This document shows, piece after piece, positions 1 through 8,202 of a DNA stretch of 64,000 nt. Within the stretch, counting starts at the first letter, position 1. The number at the start of each line of letters is the position of its first letter. The stretch is from NCBI GenBank assembly GCA_963841635.1, contig CAWJDO010000003.1, positions 1,302,001 to 1,366,000 of the forward strand. The letters are read 5' to 3'. The position numbers were made by a program, and so were the translations under genes. The stretch comes from DASWZN01 sp963841635 (GTDB lineage Bacteria; Acidobacteriota; Terriglobia; Bryobacterales; Bryobacteraceae). The notes beneath the pieces were generated by a model. That model had not been told where the DNA came from and ran no database searches. It saw only the letters and a list, made by a program, of their open reading frames with translations.

Positions 1-186
1 GCGGGCCTGATCGAACTTCCAGACGCCCGGCATGTCGTGTCCGCGAGAGATGCGCCCGTTGCCGATCGCGCCGACGTTGACCCGGTTCGAGGGCGAAGTC
101 TTGCCGACGACCGAGGCCGGCACGATAGCCGGAAAGCCCGCGACGAGGGCGCTCTGCAAAACGTTGCGGCGGGAAAGTTGCGACAT
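1..186 (-). CDS. Gfo/Idh/MocA family oxidoreductase, 5' part only
   Basis: This is the N-terminal 62 codons of a gene that runs off the left edge. The start ATG is preceded by a good GGGGAGGAA ribosome site. Residues 5-7 (SRRNVLQSA) begin a twin-arginine signal, followed by a short hydrophobic stretch ending in VPASVVG. The text after it, RVNVGAIGNGRISRGHD, is the opening beta strand and Gly-rich dinucleotide loop of Gfo/Idh/MocA proteins. The product is therefore probably an exported NAD(P)-dependent oxidoreductase, as is the next gene on the same strand. Substrate cannot be read. Confidence 0.75.
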   Translation of the reverse strand, partial: MSQLSRRNVLQSALVAGFPAIVPASVVGKTSPSNRVNVGAIGNGRISRGHDMPGVWKFDQAR

Positions 187-218
187 TTCAATTCCTCCCC
201 TGATCTTCTAACACTTAG

Positions 219-245
219 CACCGAACCGCGACCGTCAGGGAGCGG
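219..245. repeat. dispersed intergenic repeat, family A
   Basis: The core CCGAACCGCGACCGTCAGGG followed by AGCGG occurs here and again near 1930, 2570 and 16660, with variants near 32360, 32530 and 36600. This copy lies just downstream of an oxidoreductase stop codon. Several copies are preceded by the inverse of the first half, so they can form a hairpin. Confidence 0.8.
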
Positions 246-252
246 GGCTTCC

Positions 253-1335
253 CTACAGTCTCCGCGCCTGCTGCTGCGCCTTCAGAACCAGCTCCATGGC
301 ATAGAGGCAATGCTTCTGCGGCATCGCGGTTTCGGTGCGGTCGAGAACGTCCGAGACCAACTGCTCGCCATAAGGAAGCGGCTGGGCGGAGCAGTCGATG
401 TAGCGCGTTTCCTTTTGATCCACGAGGAAAAGGTGGCTCGCGCCCGGCCGGCCGGCGATGTCGATGTTCTTGCGAATTTCCATGAAGCCATCGGTGCCGA
501 GGATGGTCAGCCGTCCGTCGCCCCAGGTGGCAAGGCCATCCGGCGTGAACCAGTCCACGCGTATGTAGCCGGTCCCGCCGTCGCCGCGCAGCATGACGTC
601 GCCGAAGTCTTCGAACCCCGGATACTGCGGGTGGGCGACGTTGCCGGCCTCGGCGGCCACTACCTCGGCGGTGGTGGAGTTGGTGAAGAACAGGAACTGG
701 TCGGCCTGGTGCGAAGCGATGTCGCACAGGATGCCGCCGTACTGCTTCTTGTCGAAGAACCAGGCAGGACGCTGGTTGAGACTGATGCGGTGCGGGCCCA
801 AGCCTATCGTCTGGATCACGCGGCCGATGGCGCCGGCCTTCGCCAGTTCTCCGGCCCTGACGGTGGCGCGATTCTCGAGGCGCTCGCTGTACATGATGGA
901 GTAGATCCGGCGCGTCTCGGCCTGAACCCGGCGGACTTCGGCCAGCTGATCGAGCGTCGTGATGCCGGGCTTGTCCGACATGTAGTCCTTGCCGTGCTGC
1001 ATGACGCGGATGCCCAGCGGGGCGCGCTGGACCGGAATGATGGAGCTGAGCACCAGTTGAATCGAGGCGTCGTCGAGCACCTCGTTCTCGGTGCGGGCGA
1101 CGCGCGCCTGAGGAAAGCGCTTCAGGAACTCGGCGGAGAGATCCGGCTCCTGGGCATACAACCAGACCAGCTCTCCGCCGCCGCGAATGACGGCTTCGAC
1201 CTGGGCGTAAATGTGGGGATGGTTGATCCCGACGACCGCGAACTTGATGCGAGGCGAGCCAGTGGCGGGGAGCGCCGATGCCGCCGCCAACGAGCCGCCG
1301 AGTACGTTCATAAATACACGCCGATCTACTTGCAT
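253..1335 (-). CDS. Gfo/Idh/MocA family oxidoreductase, Tat-exported
   Basis: A 360-residue protein. The ATG at 1335 was chosen over an in-frame ATG at 1353 because it puts the twin-arginine motif (DRRVFMNVLGG) directly at the N-terminus and has AAGG upstream. The Rossmann opening is FAVVGINHPHIYAQVEAV, and a mid-protein EKPG-like segment appears as SDKPGITTL, where a conserved lysine is expected. Length and order (N-terminal nucleotide-binding domain, then alpha/beta substrate domain) fit the family. It follows the 1340-1756 membrane protein by 4 bases on the same strand, suggesting co-transcription. Substrate unknown; sugar or inositol-type polyols are usual for the family. Confidence 0.8.
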   Translation of the reverse strand: MQVDRRVFMNVLGGSLAAASALPATGSPRIKFAVVGINHPHIYAQVEAVIRGGGELVWLYAQEPDLSAEFLKRFPQARVARTENEVLDDASIQLVLSSIIPVQRAPLGIRVMQHGKDYMSDKPGITTLDQLAEVRRVQAETRRIYSIMYSERLENRATVRAGELAKAGAIGRVIQTIGLGPHRISLNQRPAWFFDKKQYGGILCDIASHQADQFLFFTNSTTAEVVAAEAGNVAHPQYPGFEDFGDVMLRGDGGTGYIRVDWFTPDGLATWGDGRLTILGTDGFMEIRKNIDIAGRPGASHLFLVDQKETRYIDCSAQPLPYGEQLVSDVLDRTETAMPQKHCLYAMELVLKAQQQARRL

Positions 1336-1339
1336 TGTG

Positions 1340-1756
1340 TCATTGCCTTTCATCTGTAAAGTAGCGCTTTACGGGATGCCGGGTCAGAGCGTAGAGGAAG
1401 GCGGAGGCGATCAGGATGCCCGAGGCGCTTTTCAGCCAATCTCCGGTGAGGGCGAGGCTTACCGCGTCCCCGGCGGCATTCATCGAGAACAGCACCACGG
1501 CCAGCCACCAGGCCCAGTTGCTGCGGTGGAGCAGGCCGAACGCCGCGGCGAGCACCGCCGCGCCCACCGCCAGCAGCAGGACGCCCGACATCCTGCCTAG
1601 AGCGCGAAAAGCTGCCGCGCCCGGTTTGTTGAGGTTCCATAGCCGGTCCAGGAGCGTGCCCGGGAAGAGCAGCGAGCATCCGACGACGGCCGCGACAGCG
1701 GCAGCGGCGAACAGGAAGCCCGCGACAATGGGGACCGCGATCGGCCTTTGACGCAT
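1340..1756 (-). CDS. small integral membrane protein
   Basis: A 138-residue protein read from ATG 1756 (MRQRPIAVP). The frame is open further upstream, but that extension is non-hydrophobic and crosses repeat sequence. Four hydrophobic segments are visible (starting near VPIVAGFLF, RMSGVLLLAV, WAWWLAVVLFS and ASGILIASAFLY). The stop lies 4 bases before the oxidoreductase start, so the two probably form an operon. I do not recognise the family and assign no function. Confidence 0.6.
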   Translation of the reverse strand: MRQRPIAVPIVAGFLFAAAAVAAVVGCSLLFPGTLLDRLWNLNKPGAAAFRALGRMSGVLLLAVGAAVLAAAFGLLHRSNWAWWLAVVLFSMNAAGDAVSLALTGDWLKSASGILIASAFLYALTRHPVKRYFTDERQ

Positions 1757-1900
1757 GGCGCTCGGCTCATTCGCAGTATAGACGGGGTTCGACCAGCGCG
1801 GGGGCGGGCGGACTCGGGATTCGCTTGGCGGGGCGAACCGGCTGGGAACCACGAACCCTGCGTGGACTGCTGTCCCGGCCGTGTCATCCGTTTCGTCCCC

Positions 1901-1956
1901 TTGCTTACGCGCGCGGTTCCGTGCCAGCACCGAACCGCGACCGTCAGGGAGCGGAC
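1901..1956. repeat. family A repeat with hairpin
   Basis: A longer copy of the family A element. CGCGGTTCCGTGC is followed by GCACCGAACCGCG, giving a near-perfect 13-base stem, then ACCGTCAGGGAGCGG. It reaches to within a few bases of the stop codon of the gene at 1959-2375 and could serve as its transcription end. Confidence 0.8.
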
Positions 1957-1958
1957 TT

Positions 1959-2375
1959 TCAGCGGTACACCACCACCATTACTTCGGGCTTGTGGAGCGC
2001 GGCCGTGGCGGGAGACTCCTTCGGTGGCGCCAGTCGCACTCCGGAGCTGTAACCGCCCCACCAGATGTCGGCCAGGGAATACTCGCTGCCTTCGTGGCGG
2101 AACACCAGGCTCGATTGAACCGCGGTGCCGCCGAGCGCCGCGCTGCTTCCCGCGAAGAACAGCGTGTGCCGGCTGTCGCTCCGCCGCATGGCCAGGAGGG
2201 CGCTGTTTTCGGCGCCGGAACGGCTGATCGAGTACTCGCCCGCGGGCATGAGAACGCCGTTGACCGTAAATGGGAAGGGAACCGTGACCTGTAGCGTCTC
2301 CGGAGACTGCGCCGCCACAGAGGCTGCGCCCAGTACCGCCAGAACAACGGGAGCGAATAACTTTCCGAATTGCAT
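1959..2375 (-). CDS. secreted protein of an acidobacterial small-protein family
   Basis: A 138-residue protein with a clear Sec signal peptide (MQFGKLFAPVVLAVLGAASVAAQ). It then has VPFPFTVNGVLMPAGEYSI, a pattern I know from many small exported proteins of Solibacter-like genomes, rich in beta strands and of unknown function. A ribosome site GGAGGG lies upstream. No catalytic motif is seen. It stands alone, with repeats on both sides. Confidence 0.65.
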   Translation of the reverse strand: MQFGKLFAPVVLAVLGAASVAAQSPETLQVTVPFPFTVNGVLMPAGEYSISRSGAENSALLAMRRSDSRHTLFFAGSSAALGGTAVQSSLVFRHEGSEYSLADIWWGGYSSGVRLAPPKESPATAALHKPEVMVVVYR

Positions 2376-2438
2376 CTCTGCCCTCCTGTTACTAACTCAG
2401 ACGTAAGAGGGCGGGGGGACGGTACCGGTAGTTTCGTG

Positions 2439-2495
2439 CGGCAGGACTCCAGTCCTGCCGCGGGTCTCCAGACCCACCTCCGTCCAACTTCCTAG
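2439..2495. repeat. double-hairpin repeat, family B
   Basis: Two adjacent palindromes: CGGCAGGACTCCAGTCCTGCCG, then GCGGGTCTCCAGACCC, each with a CC-centred loop, followed by CTCCGTCCAACTTCCT. The same tail is found after the copy at 13121. It sits in the gap between the small secreted protein and the VWFA gene. Confidence 0.8.
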
Positions 2496-2533
2496 TCCAA
2501 CGCAGCTCTGGAGAGCCGCCGGCTGCCCGCATC

Positions 2534-2596
2534 GTCCGCTTGCTGACGCGCGCGGTTCCGTGCTGGCACCGAACCGCGACCGTGAGGGAGCGGACC
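2534..2596. repeat. family A repeat with hairpin
   Basis: CGCGCGGTTCCGTGC, a short spacer and GCACCGAACCGCG form a stem, then ACCGTGAGGGAGCGG. It ends shortly before the stop codon of the VWFA gene and lies immediately next to the family B element at 2439. Confidence 0.8.
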
Positions 2597-2611
2597 TGGC
2601 GCCGCACCGCT

Positions 2612-3553
2612 CTAGCGCTTGATGACGGGCTTGGGGACGGGCGGCTTGGCGCCGAGGTCCGCCGCGGCGTAGTAGCCGGTGCGCGTCCGCGCGACGGGGT
2701 GATTGGGGCCGTTGACGGCGAGCCGGATCTGGCGATAACTGCCGTCGAGTTTGGGGTTGGAAGGCGTGTAGGCGACGATGTACTGGCTGCGGATGTCGCG
2801 GGCAAGATCCAGCGCGATACGGCCGACGGAGTCCACGTCGTGGGGATACCAGACGGCGCCTCCGGTCGAACGCGTGATCTCGCCCAGGGCCTCGCGGGCG
2901 CGCTTGGCCGCGGCGTGCTCCTCTTCCGACAGAAGGCCAATGGCGTAGACTACCACCTCGCGCTGCTGGGCCTCGCGGAGCACCTCGGGCAGCGAGGTCT
3001 CGCTCATGTTGTCGTCGCCATCGGTGATCACCACGAGCACCTTCTTGTCGTGCTTGCCTTTGGCCTTGGCGTAGCGTACGCCGGCGCGGATCGCGTCGCG
3101 CATGGCCGTGCCGCTCATGGAATCGATGCGCGCCAGCCCCTGCGCGAGCTTCTTGGGATCGGAGGTGAAATCGACGTCGCGGTAGACGTCGTCGTTGAAG
3201 TTGATCACGAAGACCTCGTCCTGAGGGTTGGAATTGGCCACCAGATCCTGGGCCGCGCGCTCGACCTTCTGGCGCTTGGTTTTCATGCTGGCGCTGTTGT
3301 CGATGATGATCCCCAGGGAGACCGGGACGTCCTCGTGTTTGAACACCTTGATCTGCTGCTCCGACCCGTCCTCGAAGGCGTGAAAGGCGGTCTGGGGAAG
3401 GTCGGTGACGGTCTTGCCGCTGCGGTCGATGACGGACGCGTTGAGAACCACCAGGCGGGCGTCGGCGTGGAACAGCGCGGGCTGTTCGTCCTGGGCCCCG
3501 GCGGAGATGGCGATCGCGAGCAGGGGCAGGGCGATGCGGCAGCGCCAGGACAT
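2612..3553 (-). CDS. VWFA-domain protein, acidobacterial type
   Basis: A 313-residue exported protein; the signal peptide is cleaved near ISAGAQ. A short beta-rich region (about residues 28-75) resembles the N-terminus of the 'VWFA-related domain, acidobacterial' family. A von Willebrand A domain follows, with a complete MIDAS: DNSAS near residue 87, the conserved Thr in SGTAMRDA, and the Asp in ITDGDDN. The family is abundant in Acidobacteriota and thought to bind proteins or surfaces outside the cytoplasm; no enzyme activity is implied. The gene is divergent from speA, with about 115 bases between them. Confidence 0.85.
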   Translation of the reverse strand: MSWRCRIALPLLAIAISAGAQDEQPALFHADARLVVLNASVIDRSGKTVTDLPQTAFHAFEDGSEQQIKVFKHEDVPVSLGIIIDNSASMKTKRQKVERAAQDLVANSNPQDEVFVINFNDDVYRDVDFTSDPKKLAQGLARIDSMSGTAMRDAIRAGVRYAKAKGKHDKKVLVVITDGDDNMSETSLPEVLREAQQREVVVYAIGLLSEEEHAAAKRAREALGEITRSTGGAVWYPHDVDSVGRIALDLARDIRSQYIVAYTPSNPKLDGSYRQIRLAVNGPNHPVARTRTGYYAAADLGAKPPVPKPVIKR

Positions 3554-3669
3554 TCAGTAGAGATTATAGCTTGCGCGACGCCGGACCCTGACCCTAAGGT
3601 CGCAAAAAAGCGCCCTTGCTACTTGCCCGCCAGTCCTTTTCGTTGGACACTTGAGTAACGGGAGGACCG

Positions 3670-5604
3670 TTGAGCCAGAAAGTGTCCGAAAGTACGCTGG
3701 TGCGCGAGCCCACCGATCGCTGGACCACGACCGACTCGAGCGAGCTCTATGACGTGGCCAGTTGGGGCAAGGGCTATTTCTCCGTTGGCCAGAACGGTCA
3801 CCTGTACGTCCATCCTTCCAAGGATCCGGCGCGCTTGGTGGACCTCAAGGAACTGGTTGACACCCTGGTCCTGCGCGGCATCTCCCTGCCCATCCTGATC
3901 CGCTTCGCGGAAATCCTGCGCCACCGCCTGAGCGAAGTTCACGACGCCTTCCAGGCCGCCATCGCCGAGCATGGCTATAAAGGCAGCTACTGCTGCGTCT
4001 ACCCCATCAAGGTCAACCAGCAGCGGCAGGTGGTGGAAGAGGTGTTCCGCTTCGGCCGGCCCTTCAAGTACGGCCTGGAAGCCGGATCGAAGCCCGAACT
4101 GCTGGCGGTCCTCGCCATAGCCGACAACGAAACGCCGATCATGTGCAACGGCTTCAAGGACGACGAGTACATCGAGATGGTGATGCTGGCCACCAAGATC
4201 GGCCGGCAAATCACCACCGTGATCGAGAAGTACACCGAGCTCGACCTGGTTGCCCGCCACGCGCAGCGCATCGGCGTCCGCCCGCGTATCGGCCTGCGTC
4301 TGAAGCTTGCGAGCCGTGGATCGGGCCGCTGGAAGTCCTCGGGCGGCTTCCGCTCGAAGTTCGGCCTGACCGTCAGCGAGGCCGTCCGCGCCCTTGATCA
4401 GCTCAAGCAGTTGGGCATGGCGGATTGCCTCGAACTGTTACATTTCCATCTCGGAAGCCAGATCACGAACATCCGCCACATCAAGCAGGCCGTGATCGAA
4501 GGCGTCCGCATTTATGCCGAACTGGCGCGCGCCGGCGCGGGACTGAAGTACCTGGACGTCGGCGGCGGCCTGGGCATCGATTACGACGGCTCGCAGACCG
4601 ACTTCGAGTCGAGCGTCAACTACACCCTGCAGGAATACGCCAACGACGTGGTCTACCACGTCCAGAACGTGTGCGACGAGGCCGGCGTGGCGCACCCCAC
4701 CATCGTTTCCGAGAGCGGCCGCGCGGTGGTCGCCTACCACAGCATGCTGGTGTTCGATGTCCTCGGAGTCAGCGGCGTCGGCGACCAGGATACGGCGCCC
4801 GAGATCTCCGACGAGATGGAGCAGCCGCTGATCGACCTGCGCGAAACCTTCAAAGGTCTCAGCACCAAGAACCTGCTCGAGAGCTTCCACGACGCGCAGC
4901 AGGCGCTCGACCAGTCGCTGAACCTGTTCAGCCTCGGCTACCTGCCCATCGAGCAGCGCTGCCTGGCGGAGAACCTGTACTGGGCCATTTGCCGGCGCAT
5001 CAAGCGCCTCGCCGCCGATCTGGAGTTCTTCCCGGAAGAGCTGGAAGGCCTGGACGCCATGCTCTCCGACACCTATTTCTGCAACTTCTCCATCTTCCAG
5101 AGCATGCCGGACAGTTGGGCCATCAAGCAGTTGTTTCCCATCATGCCCATTCACCGGCTGGAGGAGAAGCCCGCGCGCGCCGCCGTGCTGGGGGACATCT
5201 CCTGCGATTCCGACGGCAAGATCGACCAGTTCATCGACCGCCGCGACGTCAAGCGCACCCTGCCGCTGCACCCGTTCAACGGCAGCGAGTATTACCTGGG
5301 CGCGTTCCTCATCGGCGCCTACCAGGAGATCCTGGGCGACCTGCACAACCTGTTCGGCGACACCAACGCCGTCCACGTCAGCCTCAACGGCAACGGTGAG
5401 ATCATCCTCGATAACGTCATCAAGGGCGACACCGTTCGCGAGGTGCTCGACTACGTTCAGTTCCGCGCCGAATCGCTGCTCGGCCAGTTCCGCAAAGACG
5501 TCGAATCGGCCCTGCGCGAAGGCAAAATCGGCTACGAGGAATCCGGTCGCCTGCTGCGCTTCTACGAAGAGGGCCTGAACGGCTACACCTATCTAGAAGG
5601 TTGA
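3670..5604 (+). CDS. speA: biosynthetic arginine decarboxylase
   Basis: A 644-residue protein, close to the roughly 658 of E. coli SpeA. It converts arginine to agmatine and CO2 for polyamine synthesis, using pyridoxal phosphate. Residues YPIKVNQ contain the expected PLP lysine (Lys114). HFHLGSQ, the Gly-rich LDVGGGLGIDYDGS and the later SESGRAVVAYHS segment match fold III decarboxylases. The start is a TTG, with GGGAGGA only three bases upstream; no better in-frame start precedes the conserved WGKGYFSV region. No agmatine-processing gene lies next to it. Confidence 0.95.
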   Translation: MSQKVSESTLVREPTDRWTTTDSSELYDVASWGKGYFSVGQNGHLYVHPSKDPARLVDLKELVDTLVLRGISLPILIRFAEILRHRLSEVHDAFQAAIAEHGYKGSYCCVYPIKVNQQRQVVEEVFRFGRPFKYGLEAGSKPELLAVLAIADNETPIMCNGFKDDEYIEMVMLATKIGRQITTVIEKYTELDLVARHAQRIGVRPRIGLRLKLASRGSGRWKSSGGFRSKFGLTVSEAVRALDQLKQLGMADCLELLHFHLGSQITNIRHIKQAVIEGVRIYAELARAGAGLKYLDVGGGLGIDYDGSQTDFESSVNYTLQEYANDVVYHVQNVCDEAGVAHPTIVSESGRAVVAYHSMLVFDVLGVSGVGDQDTAPEISDEMEQPLIDLRETFKGLSTKNLLESFHDAQQALDQSLNLFSLGYLPIEQRCLAENLYWAICRRIKRLAADLEFFPEELEGLDAMLSDTYFCNFSIFQSMPDSWAIKQLFPIMPIHRLEEKPARAAVLGDISCDSDGKIDQFIDRRDVKRTLPLHPFNGSEYYLGAFLIGAYQEILGDLHNLFGDTNAVHVSLNGNGEIILDNVIKGDTVREVLDYVQFRAESLLGQFRKDVESALREGKIGYEESGRLLRFYEEGLNGYTYLEG

Positions 5605-5627
5605 CCCAGTCAGACATCCTTGTCTTG

Positions 5628-5668
5628 TGGGGCAGGCGTCCACGCCTGCAGCGGGTCTCCAGACCCGC
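5628..5668. repeat. double-hairpin repeat, family B
   Basis: GGGGCAGGCGTCCACGCCTGC is followed by GCGGGTCTCCAGACCCGC. The first stem differs from the other copies on both arms, so pairing is kept. It lies between speA and the GH31 gene and can act as a structured end for the speA message. Confidence 0.8.
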
Positions 5669-5694
5669 TTGACCGCGCGATACAATCGTGCATC

Positions 5695-8115
5695 ATGCCC
5701 CGACAACTCTGTCTGGCCCTCCTTGTCGCAGCCGCCGCACAGGCGCAGCAGCCGCCGGTCGTATTGCAGCAGGGCAGCCGCACCATCGCCCTCGAGCCCT
5801 ACGCCCCCAACATCATTCGAGTGACCATGAGCCTGCTCACGAAGCCGGCGCTGGCAGCCCCCGGCTACGGATTTGTCGCCTCCCCGGCCGCCCAGGGCTG
5901 GAGCCGCGATACCACCGACGCAGGCGAGCTCTACCGCTCCTCGCGCCTGGTCGTGACCGTCGCCGCCCACCACCCGCACAAGCCGATGGCCACCGAGTTG
6001 GACATCGCCAAGTTCTTCGGCGGCTCCGCCCCGCCCACCCACATCCTCATCGCCACGCCTGACGGCAAGACGCTGCTGGACATGCAGGAATGGTCGATGT
6101 CCCTGCCCAATCACAAAGACGGCAACGCGGGAATTCTGGCGGACCGCCGCCCCTCCGATCCCGAGTTCTACCAGGTCGGAGCGGTTTTCGCCTCGCCCGC
6201 CGATGAGCACTACTACGGCCTGGGCCAGAATCACGAGGGCTTTCTCGATCATCGCGGCCACACGGTGCGCTGCTGGCACGACTACAACGCCACCGGCGGC
6301 CCCAGCATGGGCATTCCCTTCCTGGTCACCAACCGCGGCTACGGCATGATCTGGGACAACCCGTCCAAGACCACCATCGAGCCCGGCTTCAACGAGCGGA
6401 CCCGCTGGCAATCCGAAGTGGGCGATCGCGTGTCTTTCTTCGTGATCGCCGGCAACACCACCGACGAAATCTACGCCGGCTACCGCCTGCTGACCGGCGC
6501 CACGCCCATGCTGCCCAAGGCCGCCTACGGTTACATCCAATGCAAGCAGCGCTACCGTTCGCAGGATGAGGTTCTGGCCGTGGCCAAGGGCTACCGCGAT
6601 CGCCATCTGCCCGCCGACGTGATGGTGGTGGACTGGTTCTACTACACCAAGATGGGCCAGTTCGACTTCGACCCCGCGATGTGGCCCGACCCGGCGGCAA
6701 TGAACCGCCAGCTTCACGACATGGGTTTCGAAACCATGATCAGCGTCTGGCCGCGCTTCACTAAGGGCTCCCGCTACTACGACCTGCTGCTCCAGAAGGG
6801 CTGGTTCGAGCATCTGGCGGATGGCCGCCCTACCGACGGTCTGCCCTACGATCGCGCCGGGTCCGACATCGACACCACGAATCCCGACGCGGCGCGCTGG
6901 TATTGGGACACCATCCGCGACAACATCCTCAGCAAAGGCTTCGACGCCATCTGGGCGGATGAGACCGAGCCCGACCTGCCTCCGAACGGCAGCTATTTCC
7001 ACATCGGCCCCGGCACCGAGTTCTATAACACCTACCCGCTGTTCCACACCGCCGCGCTCTACGACGGCTTCCGCCGCGACATCAAGCACCGCGCGTTGAT
7101 TCTCTCCCGCGACGCGTATCTCGGCGCGCAACGCAACGGCGCCTTCTTCTGGTCCTCGGATATTTACCCCACCTGGGACACGCTGAAGCGCCAGATCCCC
7201 ACCGGGCTCGATTTCACCGCCTCCGGTTTCGCCTATTGGAGCAACGACACCGGAGGATGGCAGTATCTGCCCGCCGAGCACCATCCCGCGCACCCGCCGC
7301 TGCTCGACCCCTCGGACGCGCGCGACAACGTCGGCGGCTTTGACGACTACCCCGAGCTCTACACCCGCTGGTTCGAGTACGCCGCCTTTCTTCCCATCTT
7401 CCGTACTCACGGCAGCCGCTTGACCAACGAAGTTTGGTCCTACGGCAAGGCCGCCGAGCCGATCCTGGAGAAGTATCTCAAGCTGCGCTACGAGCTGATG
7501 CCCTACATCTACGCGCTCGGCTACCGCACCCACGAAACCGGCGCGCCCTACATGCGCGCGCTCTTCATGGATTTCCCTGACGATCCCAACATTGCCGACA
7601 TCGCCGACGAGTACATGTTCGGCCCCGCGTTCCTGGTCGCCCCCGTCACCGAGCAGGGCGCCACGAGCCGCATGGTCTACCTGCCGGCCGGCGCCAACTG
7701 GTACGACTATTGGAGCAACGAGTTCTTCACCGGCGGTCATACCGTTAAGGTCGATGCCCCTATCGACGTTCTGCCGCTGTTCGTGCGCGCCGGCTCGATC
7801 GTCCCGTTCGGCGAGCCTGTCGAGAGTACGCATCAGGTTCAGAAGGTGGCCAAGCTACGCGTCTACCGCGGCGCCGATGCCGACTTCACCCTCTACGACG
7901 ACGACGGAGTAACCTACGACTACGAGAAAGGCGCCGCGAAGGTCACGCGCCTGCACTGGGACAATGAGGCCCGCAAGCTCACACCCGAGTCGCCGATCCT
8001 TGAGATCGTTGTTGCCCCCGTGCCCAAGGGGCCCCCTCCCGCGGCCCCCATGGTGAACCGCATCCGTGTCGGCTCTGGCCCGCAGTCTCCGGCGCGCCCA
8101 CCCGATCCGCACTGA
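5695..8115 (+). CDS. GH31 family alpha-glycosidase, exported
   Basis: An 806-residue protein. ATG 5695 was chosen because it begins a signal peptide (MPRQLCLALLVAAAAQAQQ); the 25 codons before it are translated repeat sequence. An N-terminal beta-sandwich is followed by a (beta/alpha)8 barrel. WADETEPD (Asp422) is the GH31 nucleophile region, and the downstream RTHGSR is also typical. The enzyme hydrolyses alpha-linked glucose or xylose from oligosaccharides, outside the cytoplasm; which sugar cannot be told. The downstream alpha/beta hydrolase is separated by a repeat. Confidence 0.88.
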   Translation: MPRQLCLALLVAAAAQAQQPPVVLQQGSRTIALEPYAPNIIRVTMSLLTKPALAAPGYGFVASPAAQGWSRDTTDAGELYRSSRLVVTVAAHHPHKPMATELDIAKFFGGSAPPTHILIATPDGKTLLDMQEWSMSLPNHKDGNAGILADRRPSDPEFYQVGAVFASPADEHYYGLGQNHEGFLDHRGHTVRCWHDYNATGGPSMGIPFLVTNRGYGMIWDNPSKTTIEPGFNERTRWQSEVGDRVSFFVIAGNTTDEIYAGYRLLTGATPMLPKAAYGYIQCKQRYRSQDEVLAVAKGYRDRHLPADVMVVDWFYYTKMGQFDFDPAMWPDPAAMNRQLHDMGFETMISVWPRFTKGSRYYDLLLQKGWFEHLADGRPTDGLPYDRAGSDIDTTNPDAARWYWDTIRDNILSKGFDAIWADETEPDLPPNGSYFHIGPGTEFYNTYPLFHTAALYDGFRRDIKHRALILSRDAYLGAQRNGAFFWSSDIYPTWDTLKRQIPTGLDFTASGFAYWSNDTGGWQYLPAEHHPAHPPLLDPSDARDNVGGFDDYPELYTRWFEYAAFLPIFRTHGSRLTNEVWSYGKAAEPILEKYLKLRYELMPYIYALGYRTHETGAPYMRALFMDFPDDPNIADIADEYMFGPAFLVAPVTEQGATSRMVYLPAGANWYDYWSNEFFTGGHTVKVDAPIDVLPLFVRAGSIVPFGEPVESTHQVQKVAKLRVYRGADADFTLYDDDGVTYDYEKGAAKVTRLHWDNEARKLTPESPILEIVVAPVPKGPPPAAPMVNRIRVGSGPQSPARPPDPH

Positions 8116-8123
8116 TCTCTTGG

Positions 8124-8164
8124 TGGGGCAGGACTCCAGTCCTGCAGCGGGTCTCCAGACCCGC
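8124..8164. repeat. double-hairpin repeat, family B
   Basis: GGGGCAGGACTCCAGTCCTGC followed by GCGGGTCTCCAGACCCGC, in the gap between the GH31 gene and the alpha/beta hydrolase. Confidence 0.8.
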
Positions 8165-8202
8165 CCCAATTCCGTATCATCGAATCAGGGGGCCTTCGGG
8201 AG

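Noticed and set aside
5593..7833. A 746-codon open frame on the minus strand, plus similar long antisense frames over speA, the TldD pair, rpoN and fumarase
   Set aside because: They run opposite well-supported genes and have no recognisable domains; long antisense frames are expected from third-position GC bias.
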